A stretch of 49,559 nucleotides of DNA from Campylobacterota bacterium (GCA_003252535.1 QKDN01000014.1:1-49559), one strand, 5' to 3'; shown: positions 1 to 8,626, counted from the first letter of the stretch. Notes: generated by a model not told the origin, from the sequence alone. Translations and numbers: made by a program.

Positions 1-1
1 C

Positions 2-100
2 GTAGATACAGTAGGGCTTGATAGTGAGATGATACGCAAGTATGTACAATATCAAGAGAAACAAGAACGAGTAGCCGAACAACAAAATAGATTGTTCTAA
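2..100 (+). CDS. C-terminal fragment, probable IS200/IS605-family transposase (TnpA)
   Basis: Only the last 32 codons are inside the window, in frame from base 2 to a TAA at 98-100. The visible tail contains DSEMIRKYVQYQEKQE and ends QQNRLF; the pattern TVG..., MIRKYV, YQEKQE is what I associate with the C-terminal helix of Y1 HUH transposases (TnpA) of the IS200/IS605 family. The sequence just downstream (hairpins at 121-143 and 153-165, then TCAA at 171-174) fits the subterminal palindrome of such an element. The catalytic HUH and Tyr residues lie outside the window, so the family call is inference from a short tail. Alternative: tail of another small gene of the neighbouring toxin locus. 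Confidence 0.5.
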   Translation, partial: VDTVGLDSEMIRKYVQYQEKQERVAEQQNRLF

Positions 101-120
101 CTAAGAAAATATGCAACTAC

Positions 121-174
121 CCTGACACCTTGAAGGTGTCAGGCAATCTTATCCCCTTCAAGGGGTTTTATCAA
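121..174. mobile_element. Probable right end of an IS200/IS605-type element (two hairpins)
   Basis: CCTGACACC (121-129) pairs perfectly with GGTGTCAGG (135-143). A second hairpin, CCCC-TTCAA-GGGG (153-165), is followed by TTTTA and TCAA (171-174). IS200/IS605 elements carry subterminal hairpins at their ends and, for example in IS608, are cleaved after TCAA at the right end. The exact boundary is inferred, not demonstrated. Confidence 0.4.
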
Positions 175-175
175 T

Positions 176-201
176 ACCTGCCTCTTTGGGGCAGGTTTTT
201 T
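176..201 (+). terminator. Rho-independent terminator
   Basis: ACCTGCC (176-182) pairs with GGCAGGT (190-196) around a 7-base loop and is followed directly by a T run to 201. It lies between the transposase tail and the toxin fragment, so the fragment is probably not read from the transposase promoter. Confidence 0.7.
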
Positions 202-202
202 A

Positions 203-589
203 TTGAATCTGAATGATGGAAATAGTACAATAGTAAGCCTTAGGAATTATACTCAGGATGCTACTGTTTATAATTTGACTGTAAACAATGACCATACTTA
301 CTTTGTGGGTGTTGGTGGGGTTTTGGGGCATAATGCCTGTTCACTTGAAGAAACTGATATCATAAAGAAAAAATTGAAAAAAAATAAAGGCTGGAAACAA
401 CATTACGAGAAGGCAAAAGAATTATTACTAGAAGGAAAACTAGGAGGGAATCAACACCCATTAACTAAAGATCGTAAAGGAGAATGGGGAATGGATATAG
501 GTGGTAGTAGTGGTCGAGGAAGAATGAGAATTATTTATACCAAAGATGATGACAAGATAACTATAAAAGACATAACGGATTATCATTAA
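203..589 (+). CDS. Truncated HINT/polymorphic toxin C-terminus with BECR (RelE-like) RNase-type toxin domain
   Basis: The frame has no ATG near its start; the first possible start is TTG 203, with no ribosome site. Residues 1-45 read as the end of a pretoxin-HINT domain, with VYNLTV, DHTYFVG and GVLGHN, the self-cleavage end found in RHS and other polymorphic toxins. Residues 46-128 are the released toxin: GNQHPL, SGRGRMRIIY, then a short strand and a terminal DYH. The GRGRMRIIY-x-IKDI pattern is like RelE/ParE/BECR-fold ribonucleases. The rest of the HINT domain and all upstream toxin regions are missing, replaced by the IS end and terminator at 121-201. It is therefore an orphan or disrupted cassette; whether it is expressed is unknown. 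The small downstream gene is its likely immunity partner. Confidence 0.65.
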   Translation: MNLNDGNSTIVSLRNYTQDATVYNLTVNNDHTYFVGVGGVLGHNACSLEETDIIKKKLKKNKGWKQHYEKAKELLLEGKLGGNQHPLTKDRKGEWGMDIGGSSGRGRMRIIYTKDDDKITIKDITDYH

Positions 590-609
590 AATCATACGAG
601 GAGATACAG

Positions 610-843
610 ATGAGTTGGAACTACAGAGTAATAGATAGATATGATGGAGAATTAGCAATATTTTCAGTATATTATTATGAAGATGGTCGAATAAGAGGGG
701 TTAGTGCTGATCCTTCTGCACCAAGAGGTTATGAGGGCAATATCGAAGATTTAAAAGCAGACCTCAAGAGATATTCAGAGGCTCTTTTGAAGCCTATTTT
801 AGTTGATAAAGGAAATGATGTATATGAGGAGAAGAAAGTCTAA
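610..843 (+). CDS. Small putative immunity protein for the preceding toxin
   Basis: 77 residues, ATG at 610 preceded by GAGGAG (599-604), 20 bases after the toxin stop. It starts MSWNYRVIDRYDGELAIF and contains a VYYYEDGRI strand pair followed by an LEDLKADLKRYSEALLKPIL-type helix. Short acidic proteins of this pattern (NYRVI..., VYY..DG.I..., ELK.DL..M..A..KPIL) commonly follow toxin cassettes in polymorphic-toxin loci. No catalytic motif, no signal peptide. The immunity role is inferred from position and size only. The gene is AT-rich like the toxin fragment, unlike the Sel1 gene downstream. Confidence 0.6.
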   Translation: MSWNYRVIDRYDGELAIFSVYYYEDGRIRGVSADPSAPRGYEGNIEDLKADLKRYSEALLKPILVDKGNDVYEEKKV

Positions 844-947
844 CTCGATGGCTTCTCTACCTCCCACCACCTCTACATTAACCCCATCCCAGGATAAAGG
901 GGTCAGGTGATAACGATAACTCAATCGTCTCGTCACCCTTTGGCTCG

Positions 948-1092
948 CTCCCAAGTTGCACTTGGGAGTGTATATGAGAATTTGCAAGCAGAAAATGACA
1001 TAATCATGCTGTAAGTTGCGTAACTTAGTTACGCAATACATACGAGCTTGACTGTGTAGTTCTCATATACACTCCACAACTCAGTTATGGAG
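948..1092. repeat. Nested palindromic element (MITE- or REP-like)
   Basis: The ~300-base gene-free stretch 844-1143 holds three hairpins and a long inverted repeat. Hairpin 1: CTCCCAAGT (948-956) / ACTTGGGAG (960-968). Hairpin 2: TTGCGTAAC (1016-1024) / GTTACGCAA (1028-1036). Hairpin 3: CTCCACAACT (1072-1081) / AGTTATGGAG (1083-1092), one mismatch. In addition a perfect 16-bp inverted repeat, GGAGTGTATATGAGAA (965-980) and its complement (1060-1075), encloses hairpin 2 and overlaps hairpins 1 and 3. No gene is visible in it. Confidence 0.75.
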
Positions 1093-1143
1093 CAAGGGAT
1101 CATTTCCGTCTAAAAAAAGTGATGAAGAGATAGGAGACAGCGT

Positions 1144-1719
1144 TTAAAACGCCGTCACCCCATCCAGCTGCAGCCTGAACATCAACTCTTTCGCCTTTTG
1201 GTGTCCGTTGTGCGCCGCCATGCGACAGAACTCTATCGCCTTCTCCTGGCTCGCTTCGCAGCCAAGTCCCTGGTCGTACATCGCGCCGAGATTGAACTGC
1301 GCCTGCGGGTTGCCTGCAAGCGCAGCCTTTTTGAAGAGGATGAAGGCTTTGGAGTAATCCTGCTCTACCCCTCTCCCCTCCTTGTAGAGGATCGCGAGGT
1401 TGTTGAAGGCGTCGATATTGCCCCGCTTGGCCGCCTCCTCGTACCAGAAAGCTGCCTCGGAGTAGTTCTGCGCGCACCCGTCGCCGTTCTCGAGCATCAT
1501 CGCCGCCTCGAACTGCGCCATCGGCACCTCTCTCGTCGCCGCCTCGAGGTAGAGCCCGTTCGCTCTCGCCGTATCGCGCTCCACACCGAAACCGTTGAAG
1601 TAGAGGAACCCCAGGTAGTAGAGCGCCACGGCGTCCTTCCGCTCCGCCATCGCCGAGGCCAGCTCACAGGCTCTGCGGTAGTCTCCGGCGACGATCGCCT
1701 GGTAAATTTCGTTGTGCAT
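1144..1719 (-). CDS. Sel1-repeat (SLR) protein
   Basis: 191 residues, ATG at 1719 preceded by AAAGGGG. Four Sel1-like TPR repeats cover nearly the whole protein, roughly residues 30-65, 66-102, 103-138 and 139-175, each with the A-x-x-x-L-x-x-Y-x-x-G-x-G-V pattern (ALYYLGFLYFNGFGV, AFNNLAILYKEGRGV, AQFNLGAMYDQGLG). SLR proteins are helical adaptors in protein-protein contacts. There is no signal peptide, so the protein is probably cytoplasmic, unlike the secreted cysteine-rich SLR proteins of Helicobacter. It is divergently oriented to the neighbouring outer-membrane protein gene. A TATAAT is present on the minus strand at 1745-1750, about 26 bases ahead of the start. No specific partner can be named. 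Confidence 0.85.
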   Translation of the reverse strand: MHNEIYQAIVAGDYRRACELASAMAERKDAVALYYLGFLYFNGFGVERDTARANGLYLEAATREVPMAQFEAAMMLENGDGCAQNYSEAAFWYEEAAKRGNIDAFNNLAILYKEGRGVEQDYSKAFILFKKAALAGNPQAQFNLGAMYDQGLGCEASQEKAIEFCRMAAHNGHQKAKELMFRLQLDGVTAF

Positions 1720-1744
1720 CGTATCCCCTTTGTTTGGTCGGGAT

Positions 1745-1750
1745 ATTATA
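1745..1750 (-). promoter_or_regulatory. -10 box for the Sel1-repeat gene
   Basis: TATAAT read on the minus strand, placing the transcription start about 18-20 bases ahead of the ATG at 1719. No clear -35. Confidence 0.45.
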
Positions 1751-1843
1751 CTTCATTTCGTTGAGTATATCGAAACCATTCCGCTTTTTAAGAGAAAAAA
1801 GGTTATTCTAATATGAATAAATATTAAATCAAAAGGCCGTTCT

Positions 1844-2533
1844 TTGAACAAAATAGCTCTATCACTCATTCTGGCAGCCTCCATGACCACATTTGCGGTC
1901 GCAGAGGGGCTCGACGATATCGTCACTATCAATGAAGAACCCGTGGTAGAAGAAGCTTCCCCCACAGCTCCCGCGGCAAACACAGCATTCTATTTCGGCG
2001 GTGCATACGGCATGGCGACCAACGCTGTCGACGGGCTCCAGCTCCCCGGCAGCACCGTGAACTATGAGCTCACCACCGACCACAGCGCGCTGCTGCTCCT
2101 GAGCGGTGTCAGGATCGACGATATCTTCTCGGTCGAGCTCAGATACTGGAAAGGGGTCGGCGATGCCACTGTCGATATCGACAGCTCCACGACGACAGCG
2201 CTGGAGAATGAAGAGCTGAACGCATGGGGTATCTATATGAAACCCGGCTACCAGGTCGTCCCGGAGGTCAATGTCTACGCCCTCCTTGGTTTCGCCGCCA
2301 CTACCGTCGACAAGACGGACTTCGCATCGGTAGACCTGGACAAGGACGGCATATCGCTCGGTGTCGGTGCATCGTTCAGCTTCACCCCCGGTTTTGCCGT
2401 CTTCGTAGACTATACCAGCCTCTACAATGACGAGTTCGCATACCCGTCAGACACTTACAGCGACAAGAGCGTCGGCTGGACACAGGATCACAGTGTCGAT
2501 GTGTTCAACTTCGGGGTGACCTACCAGTTTTGA
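1844..2533 (+). CDS. Outer-membrane beta-barrel (porin-like) protein
   Basis: 229 residues. The start is TTG 1844, chosen because the signal peptide begins there (NKIALSLILAASMTTFAVA, cleavage after AVA about residue 20) and AAAAGG (1831-1836) lies upstream. After a short linker rich in E, P and A, the protein consists of alternating strands such as TAFYFGGAYGMA, FSVELRYWKGVG, AWGIYMKPGYQV, GISLGVGASFSF, FAVFVDYTSL and ends FNFGVTYQF, with the C-terminal Phe typical of BAM substrates. It fits the small OmpA-like/OMP_b-brl barrel class of 8-10 strands. Ligand or function unknown. Confidence 0.8.
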   Translation: MNKIALSLILAASMTTFAVAEGLDDIVTINEEPVVEEASPTAPAANTAFYFGGAYGMATNAVDGLQLPGSTVNYELTTDHSALLLLSGVRIDDIFSVELRYWKGVGDATVDIDSSTTTALENEELNAWGIYMKPGYQVVPEVNVYALLGFAATTVDKTDFASVDLDKDGISLGVGASFSFTPGFAVFVDYTSLYNDEFAYPSDTYSDKSVGWTQDHSVDVFNFGVTYQF

Positions 2534-2611
2534 TCCCCCATGCGGGGCTGATCGGCAGAGTCAGCTATCCCTGAGACCAAATAAATTTTCCCCCCATTTT
2601 TCCAAAACCCC

Positions 2612-2639
2612 TTGCGCTGTGACAAAATTTGGTTACAAT
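2612..2639 (+). promoter_or_regulatory. Promoter of the DUF2339 gene
   Basis: TTGCGC (2612-2617), 16-base spacer, TACAAT (2634-2639). The -10 is preceded by TTTGG, the extended form seen several times in this window. Confidence 0.55.
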
Positions 2640-2666
2640 CTTTGAAATCTCCCCAAAGGTTTTGAG

Positions 2667-5600
2667 ATGGAACCGTTATTTATTCTTCTATTGATCATCG
2701 TTATCACTATACTGTTCAGACGGATCGGTCAGCTCGAATCGAAGCTCGAAGAGCTCGAAGATCGATTTGAACGCTACACCTATGAAACACGGCAACAAAG
2801 TAAGGGAGACTTGCGCTCTCCGCTCGATATGCGGCAGCAGCACACCGAGAAACCGCCGACGAAAGCAGCATCGCAGCCTCCCGCCTCACAGACCCCGGCA
2901 GCCGCGGGCAGCAGGGAGCCGAGCACCCCGTCGCCCAAACCCGGCAGGACGATCCAGTTCACCAGACCCAATACCATGATCAAAGCGGACACCCCCGAGA
3001 CCAAGGTCGCCCCGGAAGCCGCCCAGCCCAAACCTGAAGTGAATGCGATCAAAGAGACACCAAAAGTTCCAGAGCCGACCCCTCCGAAACCGGAAACCAA
3101 ACCTCTCCAGACAGACAACACCGCCCATAGGATCAATGCCCCTCATATCAACGACAAAGCGGAGACGGTCAAAGAATCGAAACCTGTTGCAGAAACGACA
3201 CCGCAGCCTGTAGAGAAAAGCGTCGAAAAGAGCGAAGAAAAAGCCGCTCCGGTGAAACTGGCAGCAACAGAAACGGTTGCCAAAAAGATCAACGCTCCCC
3301 ATATCAGTGATGATAAAAAGATCGTCAAAGAGCTCGAAGCGGCTCCGCAAAATGCCGAAATGAAGCCGATCCCGGTAGTCGCCAAAGAGAAGCCGACAGT
3401 AGTGGAAGAGCGTGTCCGAAAGGTAGACGCTCCGTATATCGGTCAAGACAAAACAGAAGCCGTCAAAGAGATCAAAGAGCCTGTAACAGAGAAAGTAGCA
3501 GCTCCGGCAGCGATCGCGGTAAAAGTGCCGGAGAGTGTAGAGGAGAGCAGACCTGGGATCGTAGGGGTACTCTTCTCCAAACTCTTCGAGCTGATCCGCA
3601 GGTACTTCACCGAGGGGAATATCCTGGTGCGTATCGGCGGGATCGTCCTCTTCATCGGTCTGGCATTTCTGGTCAAGTATGCCGCCGAGAACAGCATGAT
3701 CAGCATGGAGTTCAGGCTCATCTCGATCGCCCTTTTCGCGCTGGCACTGCTCTATACAGGATGGAGGCTGCGTGAACGGGAGGGGCACTACGGGACGATC
3801 CTCCAGGGGCTCGGGGTGGCGATCTTCTACCTCGTGGTCTACGCTGCGGCGAAGCTTTATGTGATGCTCCCGCTTAAGGCCGCCTTCTTCCTGATGCTGA
3901 TGATCGTCATCGTCGGCTCGCTGCTGGCGGTGATGCAAAACGCCCTGCCGCTGGCACTTTTCGCGATCAGCGGCGGCTTCCTCGCGCCGATCCTCACATC
4001 CGAGGGCGGGGGCTCCCATGTGATCCTCTTCAGCTACTACGCGCTGCTCGATGCGGGTATCGTCGGTATCGCATGGTACAGGTCATGGCGTGTCCTCAAC
4101 TTCACCGGGTTCACCTTCACCTTCGTCATCGCCACATGGTGGGGCGTCCTCAAGTATGAGCCCGCGCTGCTGCTGAGCACCGAGCCGTTCCTGATCCTCT
4201 TCTTCCTCTTCTACCTGGCGATCTCGATACTCTTCACCCTCAAGCAGCCATTCAAACCGAGAGCCTTTATCGACGCCACGCTGGTGTTCGAGCTCCCGGT
4301 CGTCGCTTTCGCGCTCCAGGTATCGCTCGTAGGTGAGATAGAGAATGCCGTCCTCTACTCCGCCCTCGGCGTGGGGACGATCTACCTCGTCCTCTCGAAG
4401 ATACTCTTCGGCTACCGGCAGATGGAGCTCCTCGCAGAGGCGTTCCTGGCGCTGGGCGTGGTCTTCTATACGATCGCCGTCCCCTACGCCCTCGATGACC
4501 ATCTCACCTCCGCGCTGTGGGTACTCGAAGCAGCCGCCGTGATCTGGGTATCGCTGCGGCAGGAGCGGGGGTATGCGAGAGTCTTCGGTTACTTCTTCCA
4601 GACCCTCGCTGTCGGACTCTTCATAGCCTCCACGATCTTCAGGTATTCCCCCAACGCTTTCGTCAATGTGATCTTCATGGAGTATGCGCTGGTGATTGCC
4701 GCCACCCTCTTCACCTCCTATATGCTCTATGCCTACTCGAGGTCGCATCACTACAGTTTCAGCGGCAGGACGGCATCCCGCTTCTTCCTAGTCGTCGGGC
4801 TGGGGGTATGGCTCCTCGCCGGGGTATTCGAAGCGCAGAAGTTCTCGGAGCCGTTCGGCAATGTGATGCTCCTCTATGTCACCCTCGGGACGGTGCTCTT
4901 CGCGCTGATCGCTTCGAGGCTCAGGTGGGAGGAGATGACCGATCACCTCCAGTACTACCTTTTCGCAGGGGTGATACTCTTCGCCATACTTGGAGAACGC
5001 TATTTCGCTTCCCACCCCTTTGAGGGTGCCGGGTTCACCGCGGTCACGCTCTTCTTCTTCATCCATTTCAAGCTCCTCTCCACCGTAGGGCGTGAATGGA
5101 AGCTCCAGCCCATCCTCCACCCGCTGGGGCTCTGGCTGCTGGTCGGGATCATGATGCGCGAGATGCACTACAAGATGACGCTGGCAAGCGACATCGCCGC
5201 CCTCCAGATGCTCGGCATGGCGGCTCTCCCCCTTCTCCTCTCGTGGTGGTTCACATCCAGAAGCTTCTCCCTCATGCGCTGTGAAGAGAGCTACAGGGGT
5301 ATCGGTACGAGCGGTCTTCTCACGATGCTCTTCATCGCCAGCATCCCGTACGCCTTCGCCGACGCTCTCAGCGCTGCTCTTTTCGTCCTCGAAACTACCG
5401 CCATCGCCGGGATACTCGCCAGACAGGGGAGAGTACAGCGCGTCACCTTCGTCTACTTCCTCCAGATGATCACGATCGCACTTTTCCTCGGTATCTCGGT
5501 CACCATGACCGCTGAACGAGCCTTTGTCAATCCGACCTTCCTCGGGTACATCATCGTCATCGCCGCCGTGCTCCTCTCTTCCTACAGGCTAGGTTACGGC

Positions 5601-8519
5601 GCGGGAGAACGGCACCACAGGGCATCGCTCTTCTTCCTTGTGCTCGCATTTGCCGTATGGATGTTCGGCGGACTCCTCGAAGCGCACAGGCTCGCCTATC
5701 CGCCGGGCAATGTGATGCTGGTCTATATTGCATTTGGCGCAGTTATCTTCAGCGCTATCGCCCGGAGATACGGATGGAGCGAGCTTGTCGCTGCCCTCCA
5801 GTACTACCTCTTCGCAGGCCTTTTGGCCTCGCTGACACTGGTGGAGCACGCCATCACTTCCCACCCCTTCGGTGAGCTGGGTATGCTCGGCGTTGTCTCG
5901 TTCTTCGCCGTCCACTATGCCCTGCTGGTACGCTTCGAGAGCAAGTGGAGTATCCAGTCCATCCTCCACCCGCTCGGGCTTTGGACACTCGTCGCGGTAC
6001 TGATGCGGGAGATAGGATACCAGGCGGGGCTTGTCAGTGATGCCCCCGTATGGCAGGCGGTCGCCGTGGCTGCCCTCCCCATCGCCCTCGCTCTGCGGAT
6101 GAGCCTCAGGGTGCGCTTCCTCCCCGCGGTCTTCGAACGATACCATGAGAACTACCGGACCATAGGGGTCAACGGTCTCTTTGTGATGCTCACGGCGATG
6201 ACCCTCTCCTATGCGCTGCACGACTATCTGAGCAGTGTTCTTCTCATCATCGAGAGCTCGCTGATCATCTGGGTATCCCTCAGACTGGGCAATACGAAAA
6301 ATCTCATCCTCGCAGAGCTCCTGCAGGCATTTTCGATCCTGCTGCTCCTCTATTCGGCTCTCCAGCAGTCTGTCGCCGTCCCCTTTCTCAACGAAGTATT
6401 CGCCGGGTTCACGATCGCCGTAGCCGCTCTCCTCTTCTCGGCATACCGTATCCATCTCTACAGCAGGGCAGATCAGCCCTTCCAGAAAAAAGCCTCATGG
6501 CTCTTCATGGCCGCCGCCCTGCTCGTCTGGCTCTTTGCCGGGATACTGGAGGCGGGGAGAGTCGCAGAGCCGTTCGGCAATGTGATGCTCCTCTATATCG
6601 CGGCGGGCGCTGCGCTCTATGCGACGCTCGCCCTCCGGCTGCGCTGGCGTATGCTGATGCGCGCCCTCGAGCTCTACCTCTTTGCCGGGATGATCTTCTT
6701 CGTGAACCTTGTCGGGCACTATACCGTCTCTCATCCATTCGAGGGGCTGGGAATGGCCGCCGTGGTGTCGTTCTTCGCGGTGCATTTCATGCTCCTTGCC
6801 CGGATGGACAGGGCGTGGAAGATACAATCATCTCTCCATCCTCTCGGGCTCTGGCTGCTCGTCGCGGTCATGATGCGAGAGATCGCGTACCAGGTGGGGA
6901 TCGTCACCGATGCGCTTGTGTGGCATACGCTCAGTGTAGCCGCGCTCCCCCTCTCGCTGGCGCTCTGGATGAGCTTCAGGGAGAGCTTCCTCCCTCTCCG
7001 CTTCGAGCGATACCATGAGAGCTACAGGAACCTCGGTGTGAACGGTCTCTGGATGCTGCTGGTCGCGGCGACCCTCTTCTATGCATTCGACGACTATCTC
7101 AGCAGCGTCCTCCTGATCGTCGAGACTGCGATCATCATCTGGGTAGCCCTCAAACGAGGCAAAGCGAACACTCTGTCCCTCTCGGAGTTCGCGCAGAAGT
7201 TCGCTATCGTCCTCCTGGTCATCTCCTCCCTGCGCCAGAGCGCCGAGAGACCGTTTATCAACGAAGTCTTCTTCGGTCTGGCGGTCGCTATAGCCGCGCT
7301 CCTCTTCTCGGCATACAGAATCGGCCGCGATACCGGAAGTGGGCAACAGCAAAAGAACTCATGGATCACGCTGGGGGCAGCCCTCGCCCTCTGGCTCTTT
7401 GCCGGAATATTGGAGGCCGGAAGGGTCACAGGGTCTCTGGCTCATGTGATGCTCCTCTATATCGCAGCGGGTGCGGCGCTCTATACGGTTCTCTCACTGA
7501 AACTCCAATGGCGGGAGATGATGCGCGCGCTGGAGTTCTACTTCTTTGTCGGCCTGTTCTTCCTCATGACCCTCGCCGGACGCGGTATCGCACCGCACCC
7601 ATTCGATGTGCTGGAGACTGTCGCCGCAGGATCGTTCTTCGTGATGCATTTCGTGCTGCTGGCCCACGTATCAGAGGAGTGGAAGCTACGCTCCTGGCTT
7701 CATCCTCTCGGGCTCTGGATCATCGTCGGGTTCCTCACCTCAAAGCTCTATTTCCAAGTCTCTCTCCTGAGCGACGATCTGGCAATCCACTCCGTCTCAT
7801 TGGTGCTGATACCGATGGTGGTCTCGTGGTGGATCATGGTACACAGGCACTTCCTCCCCCTCTCGCTGCGGGCGTATGAGGAGAACTACAGGAGTGTCGG
7901 CGTCGGCGGCATGATGGCGTTCGTGATGCTCTGGGAGCTTTACAGTTTCACCCTCGTCGGCGAGTCGTTCTCGATCCGCTCGGTGGAGATATTCAACCCG
8001 CTCAATATCGTCGATATCCTGGTGCTAGTGATCTTCTCGTACTGGTTCTATATCAATAAAGACCGCTTCGAGCATCGGGTCAGGATGGGGGCGTTCGTCT
8101 CCATCGCCCTGCTGAGTATGCTGCTGATCTCGGTGATACTGGCGCGGTTCGTCCACCACTTCGCGGCGGTGCCGTATACCCTCTCCGGGCTCTTCGGCAA
8201 TATGCTCTTCCAGATGGGGCTCTCGATCCTCTGGAGCATACTGGCGATCGTCGCGATGCTCTTTGCCAAATCTCTCTCCCACAGGCTCCTCTGGATCGCA
8301 GGGTTTTCGGTACTCCTCCTCGTCGTCCTGAAGCTCTTCGTCATAGAGCTCGCGGGGAGCGGTACGATCGAGAGGATCGTCTCCTTCATAGCGGTGGGAG
8401 GGCTCATGCTGATCATCGGCTACTACGCCCCGCTGCCGCCCCGCAGAGAGGTGACGGAGAGTGCGGAAGAGAATTCTGTGGTAATGGAAGCAGAAGGGGA
8501 AGAAGAGAAGCAGAGGTAA
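2667..8519 (+). CDS. Giant DUF2339 polytopic membrane protein with four internal tandem repeats
   Basis: 1950 residues; ATG 2667 with AAAGG eight bases upstream. Residues 1-13 are one hydrophobic helix followed by a short coiled coil (IGQLESKLEELEDRFERY). Residues 45-290 are a Pro/Ala/Lys-rich linker with three related motifs (RINAPHINDK, KINAPHISDD, KVDAPYIGQD). From about residue 300 the DUF2339 core starts (GNILVRIGGIVLFIGLAFLVKYAAE) and continues as dozens of membrane helices to the end. Between about 600 and 1760 a ~285-residue module occurs four times, marked by Y-A-x-x-D-x-L-S-S-x-L, W-L-F-A-G-I-L-E-A, G-N-V-M-L-L-Y and HPLGLW (residues ~817, 1100, 1390, 1678). DUF2339 proteins are usually much shorter (commonly under ~1100 residues in my recollection). 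Function unknown; inner membrane. The last ~25 residues are acidic. Confidence 0.9.
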   Translation: MEPLFILLLIIVITILFRRIGQLESKLEELEDRFERYTYETRQQSKGDLRSPLDMRQQHTEKPPTKAASQPPASQTPAAAGSREPSTPSPKPGRTIQFTRPNTMIKADTPETKVAPEAAQPKPEVNAIKETPKVPEPTPPKPETKPLQTDNTAHRINAPHINDKAETVKESKPVAETTPQPVEKSVEKSEEKAAPVKLAATETVAKKINAPHISDDKKIVKELEAAPQNAEMKPIPVVAKEKPTVVEERVRKVDAPYIGQDKTEAVKEIKEPVTEKVAAPAAIAVKVPESVEESRPGIVGVLFSKLFELIRRYFTEGNILVRIGGIVLFIGLAFLVKYAAENSMISMEFRLISIALFALALLYTGWRLREREGHYGTILQGLGVAIFYLVVYAAAKLYVMLPLKAAFFLMLMIVIVGSLLAVMQNALPLALFAISGGFLAPILTSEGGGSHVILFSYYALLDAGIVGIAWYRSWRVLNFTGFTFTFVIATWWGVLKYEPALLLSTEPFLILFFLFYLAISILFTLKQPFKPRAFIDATLVFELPVVAFALQVSLVGEIENAVLYSALGVGTIYLVLSKILFGYRQMELLAEAFLALGVVFYTIAVPYALDDHLTSALWVLEAAAVIWVSLRQERGYARVFGYFFQTLAVGLFIASTIFRYSPNAFVNVIFMEYALVIAATLFTSYMLYAYSRSHHYSFSGRTASRFFLVVGLGVWLLAGVFEAQKFSEPFGNVMLLYVTLGTVLFALIASRLRWEEMTDHLQYYLFAGVILFAILGERYFASHPFEGAGFTAVTLFFFIHFKLLSTVGREWKLQPILHPLGLWLLVGIMMREMHYKMTLASDIAALQMLGMAALPLLLSWWFTSRSFSLMRCEESYRGIGTSGLLTMLFIASIPYAFADALSAALFVLETTAIAGILARQGRVQRVTFVYFLQMITIALFLGISVTMTAERAFVNPTFLGYIIVIAAVLLSSYRLGYGAGERHHRASLFFLVLAFAVWMFGGLLEAHRLAYPPGNVMLVYIAFGAVIFSAIARRYGWSELVAALQYYLFAGLLASLTLVEHAITSHPFGELGMLGVVSFFAVHYALLVRFESKWSIQSILHPLGLWTLVAVLMREIGYQAGLVSDAPVWQAVAVAALPIALALRMSLRVRFLPAVFERYHENYRTIGVNGLFVMLTAMTLSYALHDYLSSVLLIIESSLIIWVSLRLGNTKNLILAELLQAFSILLLLYSALQQSVAVPFLNEVFAGFTIAVAALLFSAYRIHLYSRADQPFQKKASWLFMAAALLVWLFAGILEAGRVAEPFGNVMLLYIAAGAALYATLALRLRWRMLMRALELYLFAGMIFFVNLVGHYTVSHPFEGLGMAAVVSFFAVHFMLLARMDRAWKIQSSLHPLGLWLLVAVMMREIAYQVGIVTDALVWHTLSVAALPLSLALWMSFRESFLPLRFERYHESYRNLGVNGLWMLLVAATLFYAFDDYLSSVLLIVETAIIIWVALKRGKANTLSLSEFAQKFAIVLLVISSLRQSAERPFINEVFFGLAVAIAALLFSAYRIGRDTGSGQQQKNSWITLGAALALWLFAGILEAGRVTGSLAHVMLLYIAAGAALYTVLSLKLQWREMMRALEFYFFVGLFFLMTLAGRGIAPHPFDVLETVAAGSFFVMHFVLLAHVSEEWKLRSWLHPLGLWIIVGFLTSKLYFQVSLLSDDLAIHSVSLVLIPMVVSWWIMVHRHFLPLSLRAYEENYRSVGVGGMMAFVMLWELYSFTLVGESFSIRSVEIFNPLNIVDILVLVIFSYWFYINKDRFEHRVRMGAFVSIALLSMLLISVILARFVHHFAAVPYTLSGLFGNMLFQMGLSILWSILAIVAMLFAKSLSHRLLWIAGFSVLLLVVLKLFVIELAGSGTIERIVSFIAVGGLMLIIGYYAPLPPRREVTESAEENSVVMEAEGEEEKQR

Positions 8520-8609
8520 ACCTGGTCGCGTGCGAGAGACTAGCATCTAGCTCTTGGGTGTGCGCCGATACAGTTGTTTGTGCCTGATTTCTCGACCCGT
8601 CCGAAACCT

Positions 8610-8626
8610 AAAAAAAAAGGGGGGGG
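8610..8626. repeat. Homopolymer tract A9G8
   Basis: Nine A followed by eight G in the gene-free stretch after the DUF2339 gene (8520-8692). The stretch also holds a weak hairpin (AGAG-a-CTAG / CTAGCTCT, about 8533-8554) with no T run; otherwise nothing is seen there. Confidence 0.6.

Noticed and set aside
948-1092. Integron attC site
   Set aside because: The RYYYAAC/GTTRRRY ends are not present at the outer positions, and no cassette array or integrase is nearby.
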